Shown here: piece by piece, positions 23,209 to 31,135 of the stretch
How the letters are laid out: each line of letters begins with the position of its first letter
Numbering within the stretch: position 1 is the first letter of the stretch
IMG/VR virus record: IMGVR_UViG_3300045902_000154
Coordinates: 1-31,135 of that record
DNA length: 31,135 nt
Origin: a virus
Reading direction: 5' to 3' (one strand)
Position numbers and translations under genes: made by a program
Notes under the pieces: generated by a model
The model's database searches: none
What the model saw: the letters and a program-made list of their open reading frames with translations, nothing else
Told to the model about the DNA's origin: nothing

Positions 23209-23583
23209 TTAAACAGATGTTGGCGAATGCAGGGCCTTGCAGACGCTGTTCGCTCCACCGCCACCATCGGCCACCACGAAGCCGAACACCGCGTTGTTGG
23301 TTCCAGTCGTCGTGACCTTGTTGACGGAATCGCTCCACCAGACCTTGGCACCATTGACCGCGTTATTCAGGTTCACCACCTCGTAGATGCCGCCGCCCAA
23401 TGACAGCGAACCGGCCACGTTGTTCGCGATGGCCAGCGGTGCGATTGCCACGTATGCACCCGTGCCAGTCGTGTTCGCCTCCACTGTCCCGATCACAATC
23501 ACCTGACCCTCAGCCACCGCGCCGCCTGTTGGCGTATAGCTGATGTTGACCGGTGAACCGCTTACGAAAGTCGTCTCTGCCAT
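23209..23583 (-). CDS. DUF2190-like capsid decoration/stabilising protein
   Basis: A 124-residue beta-rich protein. Its start (AETTFVSGSPVNISYTPTGGAVAEGQVIVIGTV) and the Gly/Ala/Val-rich pattern match small capsid-associated proteins of the DUF2190 type, which decorate or stabilise the shell. The SD GGGGG lies about 10 bases before the ATG. It sits between the glycosyltransferase and the connector genes. The Gly-rich tail (VVADGGGGANSVCKAL) may be flexible. Confidence 0.75.
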   Translation of the reverse strand: MAETTFVSGSPVNISYTPTGGAVAEGQVIVIGTVEANTTGTGAYVAIAPLAIANNVAGSLSLGGGIYEVVNLNNAVNGAKVWWSDSVNKVTTTGTNNAVFGFVVADGGGGANSVCKALHSPTSV

Positions 23584-23588
23584 TTTCG

Positions 23589-24347
23589 TTACCCCCTTGT
23601 TGTTCCTGCCAGTTGTGGCAAGACGCTCTCAGAAACGTAGTGAGAATCAAACCGCTCTGATCCCCACGCGTATGTATTCATGTAGGACGCCTCACCCACA
23701 TGCTCCACCGCCACACTCCGAGTTGCACCGACACGCAACCCCAGTTCATGGCAACGTCGACTGAAGTACCAATCTTCCGGCTCAACTTGTGGCCGATAGC
23801 GTCCCAACTCCTCATCGAAGATAATCCGATCATTGATGGTGAAGTGCATGCCGCTCGCCCACTGAGGATCGAAACGGCAGACCCAACACCCCGTATTGAT
23901 CAGCAGTCGCCCGCCCACGTCCTCGCTCGTGAACGTCTCCGGCAACTCATACAGTTCGTGCATCGTGATCCGGCAACGTGGATTCCAGTTGCTGTCATCG
24001 CTCGCAATCGCAAGCGACGTCAACCCCTGCCCCGACTTCATCGGGACCGCAACCCCCAGCACGTCCAGTTCCTGCTCCTCCATCTCTGCAATCAGCTTGT
24101 CGAGCCACCATTCTTCCGGCCCCACATCATCATGCAGCATGGCAAAGTACGCGACCGGCTTCCCGGTTCCAACCAGATTCAGCGCGGTACACCACAGGCC
24201 ATTGAAGTTCGCTGCCAACAACGAATTCGTTTGGTAGCCAACAATGACCTTGGACATATCACGCCGGGCACGCCACAGACCACGGCTCGATGAGGCTGTC
24301 ATCTTGCCGTATGAAGGCATCCCCAGAAATGCTAGTCGGTCACTCAC
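23589..24347 (-). CDS. GT-A-type glycosyltransferase within the capsid module
   Basis: A 252-residue protein. Features of a GT2-like glycosyltransferase: a nucleotide-sugar-binding start (KVIVGYQTNSLLAANFNGLW), a DxD-like acidic motif in AMLHDDVGPEEWWLDKL, LLINTGCWVCRF and a C-terminal PEDWYFSRRCHELGLRVG. The start is GTG at 24347 with GGAG 8 bases upstream, overlapping the upstream stop. Encoded between the capsid and decoration genes, it may glycosylate virion proteins, though a host-directed role is possible. The sugar donor and acceptor cannot be read from sequence. Confidence 0.75.
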   Translation of the reverse strand: MSDRLAFLGMPSYGKMTASSSRGLWRARRDMSKVIVGYQTNSLLAANFNGLWCTALNLVGTGKPVAYFAMLHDDVGPEEWWLDKLIAEMEEQELDVLGVAVPMKSGQGLTSLAIASDDSNWNPRCRITMHELYELPETFTSEDVGGRLLINTGCWVCRFDPQWASGMHFTINDRIIFDEELGRYRPQVEPEDWYFSRRCHELGLRVGATRSVAVEHVGEASYMNTYAWGSERFDSHYVSESVLPQLAGTTRG

Positions 24348-24633
24348 TCTTTGCTCTCCGCCGCCGAGGTACAGGAATCACAGGTTCTGGTTCGTCGAAG
24401 ATCACCGGTTCCGGCACAGCATCCAGATCCTGCATGGGATCAGTCACTTCCGGACGCGGCTTCGGCTGAGGAGCCTCCACCGCTTCGGCTTCCTGATCTG
24501 GCTCAACCTCGATGGCGATGTTCATCGCAATCAACCGCCGAGCCAGATCGTCTTCCACTAACCCGATCTCGTTCGCCAGCAGACTACACCCCAAGCGAAC
24601 GGACGGGTTACGCAGCATCAGAATCTTGATCAC
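24340..24633 (-). CDS. Small Pro-rich protein after the capsid gene, 97 aa
   Basis: The GTG at 24633 overlaps the capsid stop (GTGA). The N-terminal half (KILMLRNPSVRLGCSLLANEIGLVEDDLARRLIAMNIA) may be a small folded domain; the second half is Pro/Glu/Asp-rich and ends in a basic patch (VPRRRRAKSE), probably disordered. Similar proteins in phages sit next to the major capsid gene and may serve assembly or head-tail joining. Family not recognised. Confidence 0.6.
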   Translation of the reverse strand: MIKILMLRNPSVRLGCSLLANEIGLVEDDLARRLIAMNIAIEVEPDQEAEAVEAPQPKPRPEVTDPMQDLDAVPEPVIFDEPEPVIPVPRRRRAKSE

Positions 24634-26681
24634 GAATCACCCCCGTCTGCGCGGACACCGCCGCGATATTCCTGTTTCCGCACGCCGATGTCGCAGTAGC
24701 CACGCATCTGGATCCCGAGCGTGTTGAACTCGGTATCAGCAGACTCGACAGTCGGCTCCACCCGACCGTACAGGGCCGCAATCTCGATTACCGGCAACAC
24801 TGACGGATCTGCCAGCATGTACCAAGCCGCCGCATCGTAGCCGCTGAAGTTCGCGTCGCTCATGTACTCGCTGCTCTCGACGCGATAACGGCCAACGAAC
24901 GGATTGAAGTTTGGAATCGTTGTGTTGGCTCCAGTCACCATCAACGATGGACTGACCAGCGAGACTGCCCGATTGTACAGAGCAGGCGGAACCAGCAGGA
25001 TTGCCGGCCGGACACCGAGCGGGAATCCGTTTGGATCTTTCTGCTCGCGGAAGATCTTCTCAGTAGTATCCAGTCCCTCCAGCGTCATGTTGGCAACGCC
25101 CGTATTGACGTTGTTGTTGCCGCCAGTGAAGAAGGATGCGTTGTCGAGAAACTCTGTCCAGAAGATCCGGTTCAGTGCCCTTGCACCGCCCAGACCCAGC
25201 TTGCGGGGAGTGTCCGTCAACGCGCCCAGATCGTCATTGATGAAATCCTCACGCGCGACAGCCAGCATCCGGCCATAGGTGTCGGCCTTGTTGCTGTACG
25301 TCACTTCTCCCAGCGTCCCATGAGTGATCGGACCGCCTTTGCCAACCTTCTCGTACTCCACGTCAGCCAGCAGGCTGGTAGTTGTGATCGTTTTGAAGTC
25401 GTTGACAGCACGAATCGCAGCCACTCGCAGAGGAGTCATGTCAACCGACTCCCAGCCCACCCGCAGGAACTTGTTCGCCACGTTCGACAGGATCGTCGCA
25501 ATGCTGATCGTTGAGAAACCAGCAGCATGAATCTGCCGACCACCCTGCTTGTCGAATGCAGCCTGCAGGGCATCGATGGTCACCTTTGTGCTGTAATCGC
25601 TCCGGTACCCCTTCGCTGTTGCAGCAGTCAGGATCAGCTGGTTCAGTCCGATCTGACCCCGGAACCGATCGTGAGCAGCCTGCAGCGTCTGATCGTCGAA
25701 AGCCTTCTCGATGTTCGGCAAACGGCCAGCCTGACAGATCGCCGCTTCCAGAACCTTCGAAGTCAACCGCTCGTCACGTCGCCCGGCCATCGGCATACGC
25801 GCATCGGGAACACTGGCCTCGAGCAACTCCAGGCGGAACTTGTCGACATCCCACTTGGCTTCGATAGCCTGATCGGCCAGTTCCTTGATCGCGTCGATGT
25901 TGTGAGGCTGCGAATCACAAGCCTTGAACGCATAGTCAAGGATCTTGTCGCACCGCTCCTTTTCGAGCTTCTTGGCTTCAAATCCGGATGCACTCAGGGC
26001 CGGTTTCTTGACCGCCTTCCGGCCCTCGTAACTGGCTTTCAGTTCCTCGATCTGCTGATCGTTCATGCCGCTTGCGTCGATGCTCAGCGACTCCAGCCAT
26101 GCCTTAAATTCTGCGTCCATTGCAACCCCACTTGTGATGGATGGAGCAGCCGCAGCCGCTACCGTCGCCGTCGTGTTATCGTCCGCACCGTGCGAAACGA
26201 AACCGAAACCCTTCAACGTCCCCGAGCGAATCACATACGCCGGGCCCGTGATCTCCTGTCCGTTGACCGTCACTTTCTTGTCGGCTGCAATCTCCTGCAC
26301 CCGACCCACTGTGACCTCCAGACTCGCTTGCCACTGGTAGCCGTCCAGAGCCGAGTTAATGACCTCATCCCGATACGGTGTAGCCGCACTTGCCACACCG
26401 TTCGCAATCAACTGTTTCCCATCGTTGACCACCTCGAAATTGCCGACCCGCTTGGTGCGGTCATGATCGAGATTCGCAACAAGAACCTTGCCGTATTTCA
26501 GGCTGGCCAGATCGACGGCAACCGGTAAGTCCCAGCCCCCGACAACCAACGTGCCACCCGTATAGAACGTCGCAGAGAACCGCTTCGGGGCCGGACGTGA
26601 TACGTCACCCTCGACCGGCTCGCCTGCCGTGATCTCCACCGGCGCACTCAACGCGCATAGCTTGTTCTTACTCAACGCCAT
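24630..26681 (-). CDS. Prohead protease and Mu-gpT-like major capsid fusion protein
   Basis: A 683-residue protein starting at ATG 26681 (MALSKNK), with a GTG three codons upstream as alternative. Residues about 20-170 look like an S78-type prohead protease: the candidate His in LVANLDHDRTKRVGNF and Ser in YQWQASLEVTVG. Residues about 285-680 are a major capsid protein of the Mu gpT/HK97 type, with the family's GEVTYSNKADTYGRMLAVAREDFINDDLGAL segment. The linker between (about 175-285) is Ala-rich and helical and may act as the scaffold. Protease, scaffold and shell are thus in one chain, which must self-cleave. It overlaps the end of the portal gene. Confidence 0.85.
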   Translation of the reverse strand: MALSKNKLCALSAPVEITAGEPVEGDVSRPAPKRFSATFYTGGTLVVGGWDLPVAVDLASLKYGKVLVANLDHDRTKRVGNFEVVNDGKQLIANGVASAATPYRDEVINSALDGYQWQASLEVTVGRVQEIAADKKVTVNGQEITGPAYVIRSGTLKGFGFVSHGADDNTTATVAAAAAPSITSGVAMDAEFKAWLESLSIDASGMNDQQIEELKASYEGRKAVKKPALSASGFEAKKLEKERCDKILDYAFKACDSQPHNIDAIKELADQAIEAKWDVDKFRLELLEASVPDARMPMAGRRDERLTSKVLEAAICQAGRLPNIEKAFDDQTLQAAHDRFRGQIGLNQLILTAATAKGYRSDYSTKVTIDALQAAFDKQGGRQIHAAGFSTISIATILSNVANKFLRVGWESVDMTPLRVAAIRAVNDFKTITTTSLLADVEYEKVGKGGPITHGTLGEVTYSNKADTYGRMLAVAREDFINDDLGALTDTPRKLGLGGARALNRIFWTEFLDNASFFTGGNNNVNTGVANMTLEGLDTTEKIFREQKDPNGFPLGVRPAILLVPPALYNRAVSLVSPSLMVTGANTTIPNFNPFVGRYRVESSEYMSDANFSGYDAAAWYMLADPSVLPVIEIAALYGRVEPTVESADTEFNTLGIQMRGYCDIGVRKQEYRGGVRADGGDS

Positions 26682-28215
26682 CGTCTGCACCCCCGCTACC
26701 TGATTCCGTTCCGTTCAGACCCAGCAGACTGACCACCGCTGGCAACACATGCTGCGGCAGATTCAACAGCATGTTGATCTTCCGTTGCGTATCGACATCA
26801 ACACCGTTCGCCGCTGCCATCTCGATCAGTTCATCTTCGTAATCCAAGCCACTGGCCGAATACTCCGAAGTTAAAGATGTGGTCCCGTTCTTCAGCCGCT
26901 TATCCGATGCGTCCGCCTCTGCCACAATGTCCGCCGCTTGGTGCTTCGGCCAGTCCCATTCGTGCGGCATCAACGCTGCATCAACCGCTTCCGGATTGCC
27001 ACCGAACCATCCGTATGTAACGACAGCCATCTCAAACCAGACGGCAAACAGTTGATCCAGAACCACGTCATTACAGTCGGCTCTGTCAATATCCAGTGAC
27101 CCGTAATAGGTCTGATGATCCAGCCGACCTGATGCGTAGTTGTATGACGATGAATCGCAGGCCGCCTTATTGAACGGCATGTTTTTCGGTCGAGCCTGTT
27201 CGTTGATCAGACTCCGCATGAACATCTCATGGTTCGCGGTAGGCTGCTCGGCTTTCAACTGCTCGACGCCATGCCCAGACGGCAACGCAGTGAGCACCTG
27301 TCTTTCGTATTCCATCGTGGACATGGGCGCGACCATGTCCATTTCTTCTGGTTCGAACTGCGTCTTCAGGAATACTGGATGACTCGCAATGTTCTCAGAT
27401 GCACTGACAACAGACTCCCGCCATCGCCGGCCAGCAGCACCTGCATTGAGCGTAGATGTCGTCTCGGGAATACCTCGATGTTGACCCGGACGCCGCATCC
27501 GGAACCAATGCAGCACATACTTCGCCGGAACCCGCTCCGATTGAGTCAGCAACCCGAATCCATTGCTGCTTCCGGGATGCTCCTTCAGGAATTCGTAGTA
27601 TGTCGGATTGCCAAAATCATCGAACTCGATCCCGTCAATCTTCCCCTTTGTCCCGAACGGCAGATACGGCGTTGCACACTGTTCCGTCTCGTGCAGCACC
27701 AGATCAATCTTGACCGCATCCCTTAGATTCCGGTTCTCTCGCAGTACGGCAAACGCCTCGCCGTCCGTATGTTTCGCATGCGCCATGCACCACAACTTCC
27801 GCCGCAACTGCACAGCCTTCGACCACCGCCACCATGCCGCCTCGACCATGCGATTGAACGCCTCGCTGGCCGTCTGCATCCGCAACGTTGGACCGATCCC
27901 AACCAGATCGTTCGTGTATGTGGCCGCGATTCCGTCCGCATACCCGTTGTTCCAAACCTCGTAACGCGACCGCTGAACAAGCTTCGACCGCACATGCGGA
28001 GAGTTAGCAGAGTCCGCGTCTAATGCGTCTGCGTTCGCCCAGTACCGTCGATGCTCGTCAGTGTCACGCGCCGCATCGTAACTGCCATGCGCCTGCTGAC
28101 GCTGCTTCAGTTGCCGCTGCCGATCCAATGCCTCAGCCAGATCCTGACGGACGCGCGAACGCTTTGGCAACGGACGCCCGAACGAGTCCAGAATCGGTGA
28201 AGCCTGCATGATCAT
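26668..28215 (-). CDS. Lambda-type portal protein
   Basis: A 515-residue portal of the lambda gpB/PF05136 type. Clear segments are the N-terminal YEVWNNGYADGIAATYTNDLVGIGPTLRM, the middle KYVLHWFRMRRPGQHRGIPETTSTLN and SYNYASGRLDHQTYYGSLDIDR. The dodecameric portal is the DNA entry pore of the capsid. Start at ATG 28215 or, six bases later, ATG 28209; no strong SD is visible. It follows an intergenic stretch with repeated GTCTA sites. Its 3' end overlaps the protease-capsid fusion gene. Confidence 0.92.
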   Translation of the reverse strand: MIMQASPILDSFGRPLPKRSRVRQDLAEALDRQRQLKQRQQAHGSYDAARDTDEHRRYWANADALDADSANSPHVRSKLVQRSRYEVWNNGYADGIAATYTNDLVGIGPTLRMQTASEAFNRMVEAAWWRWSKAVQLRRKLWCMAHAKHTDGEAFAVLRENRNLRDAVKIDLVLHETEQCATPYLPFGTKGKIDGIEFDDFGNPTYYEFLKEHPGSSNGFGLLTQSERVPAKYVLHWFRMRRPGQHRGIPETTSTLNAGAAGRRWRESVVSASENIASHPVFLKTQFEPEEMDMVAPMSTMEYERQVLTALPSGHGVEQLKAEQPTANHEMFMRSLINEQARPKNMPFNKAACDSSSYNYASGRLDHQTYYGSLDIDRADCNDVVLDQLFAVWFEMAVVTYGWFGGNPEAVDAALMPHEWDWPKHQAADIVAEADASDKRLKNGTTSLTSEYSASGLDYEDELIEMAAANGVDVDTQRKINMLLNLPQHVLPAVVSLLGLNGTESGSGGADDGVE

Positions 28216-28245
28216 TCATGCACATTCGCACGCCCGATTCAGGCC

Positions 28246-28284
28246 GTCTAGACGAATATCAGCAACTATCGTCTATGTGTAGAC
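28246..28284. promoter_or_regulatory. Cluster of GTCTA/TAGAC palindromes before the portal gene
   Basis: In the gap between the zinc-ribbon gene and the portal gene there is a perfect palindrome GTCTAGAC (28246-28253) and an inverted repeat GTCTA-TGTG-TAGAC (28271-28284). TAGACGA at 28249-28255 and TCGTCTA at 28269-28275 also pair across a 13-base loop. Repeated symmetric half-sites suggest an operator or RNA hairpin controlling portal and capsid expression. No promoter was identified with confidence. Confidence 0.4.
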
Positions 28285-28289
28285 AGTAG

Positions 28290-28523
28290 TTAAGAATCGC
28301 TGTCCACGTCGCGTAAATATCGCTCACGGGCCTGCAACGTGACCACCTTCCGGCCACAGTTCCGACACTGTCGATAACGCTGCACACCGATGGAGAGCTG
28401 CTTGGTCGCATACGTCCGGAAGTCCATGCACCCGCACTTGTCGCACACCAGCAGACCGGATTCGTCCTGCGTCATGGACTCAGCCTGCATCTGCTGCAAC
28501 GTCTTCCGCGACTTGTTTTTCAT
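28290..28523 (-). CDS. Zinc-ribbon protein, 77 aa
   Basis: The ATG at 28523 overlaps the terminase stop as ATGA. A zinc ribbon is formed by CDKCGC (27-32) and CRNCG, with Arg/Lys-rich surroundings (RYRQCRNCGRKVVTLQARERYLRDV). Small zinc-ribbon proteins of phages may activate transcription (as Ogr/Delta do) or take part in packaging. Its position next to the terminase, just before a GTCTA-repeat cluster and the portal gene, makes a regulator of late structural genes possible but unproven. Confidence 0.72.
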   Translation of the reverse strand: MKNKSRKTLQQMQAESMTQDESGLLVCDKCGCMDFRTYATKQLSIGVQRYRQCRNCGRKVVTLQARERYLRDVDSDS

Positions 28524-30526
28524 CGGGCCTTCGCCGCCATGTCCCGGAGTGATAACGGCTGCTTCTTCTTCGCCTCGCGCTGCTGCTGAAACGTCACAGC
28601 TTCGCCAGCACATAACGCCGCATACGTCGCATCCAGCCAGTGATTGTTGCGGTCAACACGCTCCCACACAATCACCACGCCCCGACCTTCAATATACTTC
28701 TCGACCTGCTTCTCTGCCGTGAGATGTCGGCAGAACTCGGCATGCTCCGAATAACTGGCGGCCTGATACAGAGTCACCGCCAACGCAGATTCTGGTGGCA
28801 TCCCCACCCGCTGATGCAGTTCGCTTTTCCAGTGATCGGAATTGATGTGCACCAGCATCACGCCCGGAACCACCTTACCATTCCGCTTGACCTTCGCCAC
28901 ATGGAAATTGCTCCCGACATACAGCATCCCGTCCCGCTTCGTGTCCGGCGTCTTGTACCGAGTCATCCCCCGCTGGCCGTCCGCATAACCCTTCGTCGGT
29001 CGATACATCTCCGCACCCAGATCCCGACCCAACGCACTGTTCAGTTTGCCGCAGAATTCATAGATCGCGTCTGTATGCTCATGGTATCCGGAGTCAACCC
29101 ACACCTGCGCTGGCTTGATGTTCCGCCCGTCCGCCGTGTTCCACCCCTGCCCGTAGTACGCCGCCAGTTCAGTCATCGCCTGCATCAATCCACGATAGAC
29201 GCCCAGCTTGTCACTCTGCACCGGATGCTTGCCGTACTCGATGACCCGCACGCCGCTTTCGCAGACAGCCAACGCCGTCCAATGCAGCATCCGCTTGCCC
29301 GTGTCCACGCCGATCACCAGTGATTGCACATCGTCCGGAACAACCCCCTTTTTCCAGCTGCTCACTCGCTGCTCAATCTCCCCAGCATCAAGCGGAGTCA
29401 TCTCCACTTCCGGCGGATCATACGGCAACGCCCAAAGGAATTGCCGCATCTTCCGCTCTGCATTCTCCCGATCCCTCGCACGATGAGCCTGCCATTCCTC
29501 GGCACCCAGATCGGCAATCGTCGTGAATGGATTGTCAATCGCTGACCACCGCAAGCCACATGTTTGCGTCTCCGGATAGTCCCCGACCAACTCACCAGCC
29601 GGAGTCACGGATTGACCCTGATGAGCAATCACAATCCTCTGCCAGCCCGACCGCCGATCCTCCTCGCTCCATCTCGCCTCGCACGCTGGACAGACCACAT
29701 ACGATTCCCTCGCCGCCTGCTCACTCGTCTGTGCATCCTCCCAGCCCCGCACATGCTCACGCTCAGGAGTCACATACGCCCCGCAATACGGACACGGACG
29801 CAGCAGACGACCATTGCTGCCACCCGTCACCTCCTGCCAGATCCGGCCACGCTCGATCGACGCCGTACACTCCAGATAGACCCGCTTGCCAACCCGACCG
29901 AATGCACCTGCCCGCGCCTCAAGCTGCTCGATTTTGTCCGATTCCCGACTGCGCGAACCGGACTCATCCATTCCGTCAACTTCGGTAATCGCCACAACCC
30001 GCGTCGTGTAACCAGATCGCGTCTTGTCACCGCCGCCACTCGTCATGAATCGCAACGTTGCCCCGTTCCGAAACGTGATCGCCCGCTTCACCTGACCGCC
30101 ACGCGAACCCTCACCGCTGACCGGCAACAGATCCCGATAATCGCTCGCCTCGATCACCGGCAGGAAATCCTCCGACCACTTGTCGTTCGCCATGTCCATC
30201 GACGGCAAACCCACTACCACGGTCTCTTTCAACTCAAACAGGTGGTACAAGACAGGCAGCACATAACACATCAACGTCTTGCCGTTCTGCGTAGGGCCCA
30301 CCACCGCGAATCGAGACCAACGCCCGCTGTCAATCTCGCGATAGAACGCACCCGAGAACGGATGCCGATGATGTCGATACCGCTGCCCCTGCCACGGTCC
30401 ATTCGGCAACCGGATCACAGCCTCTGCCCAATCGTGAATCGTCCGTACGACCGGAGCCCTAGACAGCTCCAGACACCAGCCCAGAGACTCAATCAGGCTC
30501 GCGACAGGCAATTCAGCTACCTGCAT
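28520..30526 (-). CDS. Terminase large subunit, lambda GpA family
   Basis: A 668-residue terminase of the GpA family. It has a Walker A variant GPTQNGKT (77-84), Walker B VVAITEVDGMDE (about 177-188), two zinc-like Cys pairs (CPYCG... and CPACEARW) and a C-terminal nuclease domain with Asp residues in VIGVDTGKR and VWVDSGYHE. It packages DNA and cuts concatemers. The ATG overlaps the terS end by 14 bases. GpA-type enzymes usually work at cos sites; the cos site should lie near or beyond the right edge. Confidence 0.93.
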   Translation of the reverse strand: MQVAELPVASLIESLGWCLELSRAPVVRTIHDWAEAVIRLPNGPWQGQRYRHHRHPFSGAFYREIDSGRWSRFAVVGPTQNGKTLMCYVLPVLYHLFELKETVVVGLPSMDMANDKWSEDFLPVIEASDYRDLLPVSGEGSRGGQVKRAITFRNGATLRFMTSGGGDKTRSGYTTRVVAITEVDGMDESGSRSRESDKIEQLEARAGAFGRVGKRVYLECTASIERGRIWQEVTGGSNGRLLRPCPYCGAYVTPEREHVRGWEDAQTSEQAARESYVVCPACEARWSEEDRRSGWQRIVIAHQGQSVTPAGELVGDYPETQTCGLRWSAIDNPFTTIADLGAEEWQAHRARDRENAERKMRQFLWALPYDPPEVEMTPLDAGEIEQRVSSWKKGVVPDDVQSLVIGVDTGKRMLHWTALAVCESGVRVIEYGKHPVQSDKLGVYRGLMQAMTELAAYYGQGWNTADGRNIKPAQVWVDSGYHEHTDAIYEFCGKLNSALGRDLGAEMYRPTKGYADGQRGMTRYKTPDTKRDGMLYVGSNFHVAKVKRNGKVVPGVMLVHINSDHWKSELHQRVGMPPESALAVTLYQAASYSEHAEFCRHLTAEKQVEKYIEGRGVVIVWERVDRNNHWLDATYAALCAGEAVTFQQQREAKKKQPLSLRDMAAKAR

Positions 30527-31073
30527 TGTCCATGCTCCTCACGATCGATGCGCACTCATCCAGAGCGTCGTTGATCTCCCGATGTGCCTCGACGCCGAAC
30601 CGCCTGCCAATCGACTCACCCAGCTTGCGAATCACACCAGCCCACATCGACAACACGTCCCGGCACTTGCTCTTGTCGATCAGGTTCCCTCGCCGTTCCT
30701 CCAAGTCCAGTTCGGCATGCTGCGCCTTCGCCAGACGGTATCGCTCCAACGCCGGAGACTCGCCCTCGCCCAGCAACGGATCGTCAGACGCCTGAATCCG
30801 CGAAGAACCCGGGCCCTCTGTCCGCAACCACTGCGCGATCTTGTCTAGCCGATACGCCTTCGGTGCGCCCGGCATGTTTTTCCGAGTCCACGATTTCACG
30901 GTATCAATCGAGACACCGAAGAACTCCGCAACCTCCAACTGGCTGTCAGCCGTCCACACAATCCGCGTGTCACACTGCGAATCCAGATCCTTCAACTGAA
31001 GCCGCAACGCCCGGGCACGCTTCACGAACTCCGGCTGGCTGGCGTTAACCGCTTTGCGACCACGATTCGCCAC
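30513..31073 (-). CDS. Terminase small subunit, Nu1-like
   Basis: A 186-residue protein with a winged-helix/HTH segment at about 46-70 (ELEVAEFFGVSIDTVKSWTRKNMPG), followed by LDKIAQWLR, as in Nu1-type small terminases that recognise the packaging site. The C-terminal half is helical and mediates binding to the large subunit. The start is GTG at 31073, with only a weak SD. It lies directly before the large subunit. The HTH and order make the call fairly firm. Confidence 0.82.
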   Translation of the reverse strand: MANRGRKAVNASQPEFVKRARALRLQLKDLDSQCDTRIVWTADSQLEVAEFFGVSIDTVKSWTRKNMPGAPKAYRLDKIAQWLRTEGPGSSRIQASDDPLLGEGESPALERYRLAKAQHAELDLEERRGNLIDKSKCRDVLSMWAGVIRKLGESIGRRFGVEAHREINDALDECASIVRSMDNAGS

Positions 31074-31135
31074 GTGTAATGAATCCAGTTCGGGTTACTC
31101 ACGTGCAAAAAATCTGAAGTGGGGAACGGGAAACC
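31074..31135 (-). other. Non-coding edge upstream of terS
   Basis: 62 bases upstream of the terS start, cut by the window edge. CACGTG palindromes occur at 31071-31076 and 31100-31105. No clear promoter or cos site can be assigned from so short a stretch. Confidence 0.4.

Overview
This window looks like most of the genome of a tailed double-stranded DNA phage or prophage. Every gene I can support lies on the minus strand, so the genetic order runs from right to left. The host is probably a planctomycete. This is an inference from gene style: the glycosyltransferase at 14068-15123 has a Cys/His-rich N-terminal segment of a kind I associate with Gemmata-type genomes, most genes are GC-rich, and several tail genes look like families I associate with that phylum. 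No database search was possible. No integrase, repressor or tRNA was recognised, so lytic versus temperate lifestyle is undecided.

Right part (31073 to 15123): packaging and virion genes. In transcription order these are small terminase, GpA-type large terminase, a zinc-ribbon protein, lambda-type portal, a prohead protease fused to a Mu-gpT-like major capsid protein, a small Pro-rich protein, a glycosyltransferase, a decoration-like protein, four head-tail connector proteins, two tail-tube candidates, two small genes in the tail-assembly-chaperone position, a tape measure protein, two distal tail proteins (the second with a compositionally foreign C-terminal half) and a second glycosyltransferase. 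The middle part (13966 to 7377) is a DNA-metabolism block: an HTH-like protein, a ParB-like DNA-binding protein, an SF2 helicase with an inserted zinc module, a RecE-like nuclease, a RusA-like candidate, three small phage proteins and a GNAT acetyltransferase.

The left part is the unusual one. A non-coding stretch of about 335 bp (7042-7376) contains several strong stem-loops. Downstream of it is a tightly packed run of genes with short gaps or overlaps all the way to the left edge: three small membrane-associated proteins (a possible lysis cassette), then a complete type IV-B CRISPR-Cas effector cassette in the order csf1, cas11, csf2 (cas7), csf3 (cas5), cysH-like. There is no cas6, dinG, adaptation gene or CRISPR array. 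After this come a Phd-type antitoxin without a toxin, a papain-like protease, a lipoprotein that fuses a trypsin-like protease to a thioredoxin-like domain, a small unknown protein, and a leucine-rich-repeat gene whose 60-bp tandem repeats run off the left edge. The csf genes are more AT-rich than the replication genes, which suggests separate acquisition.

The main discovery candidate is this array-less type IV-B effector complex carried in the accessory operon of a tailed phage. It is linked to a structured non-coding region upstream and to envelope-directed proteases downstream.
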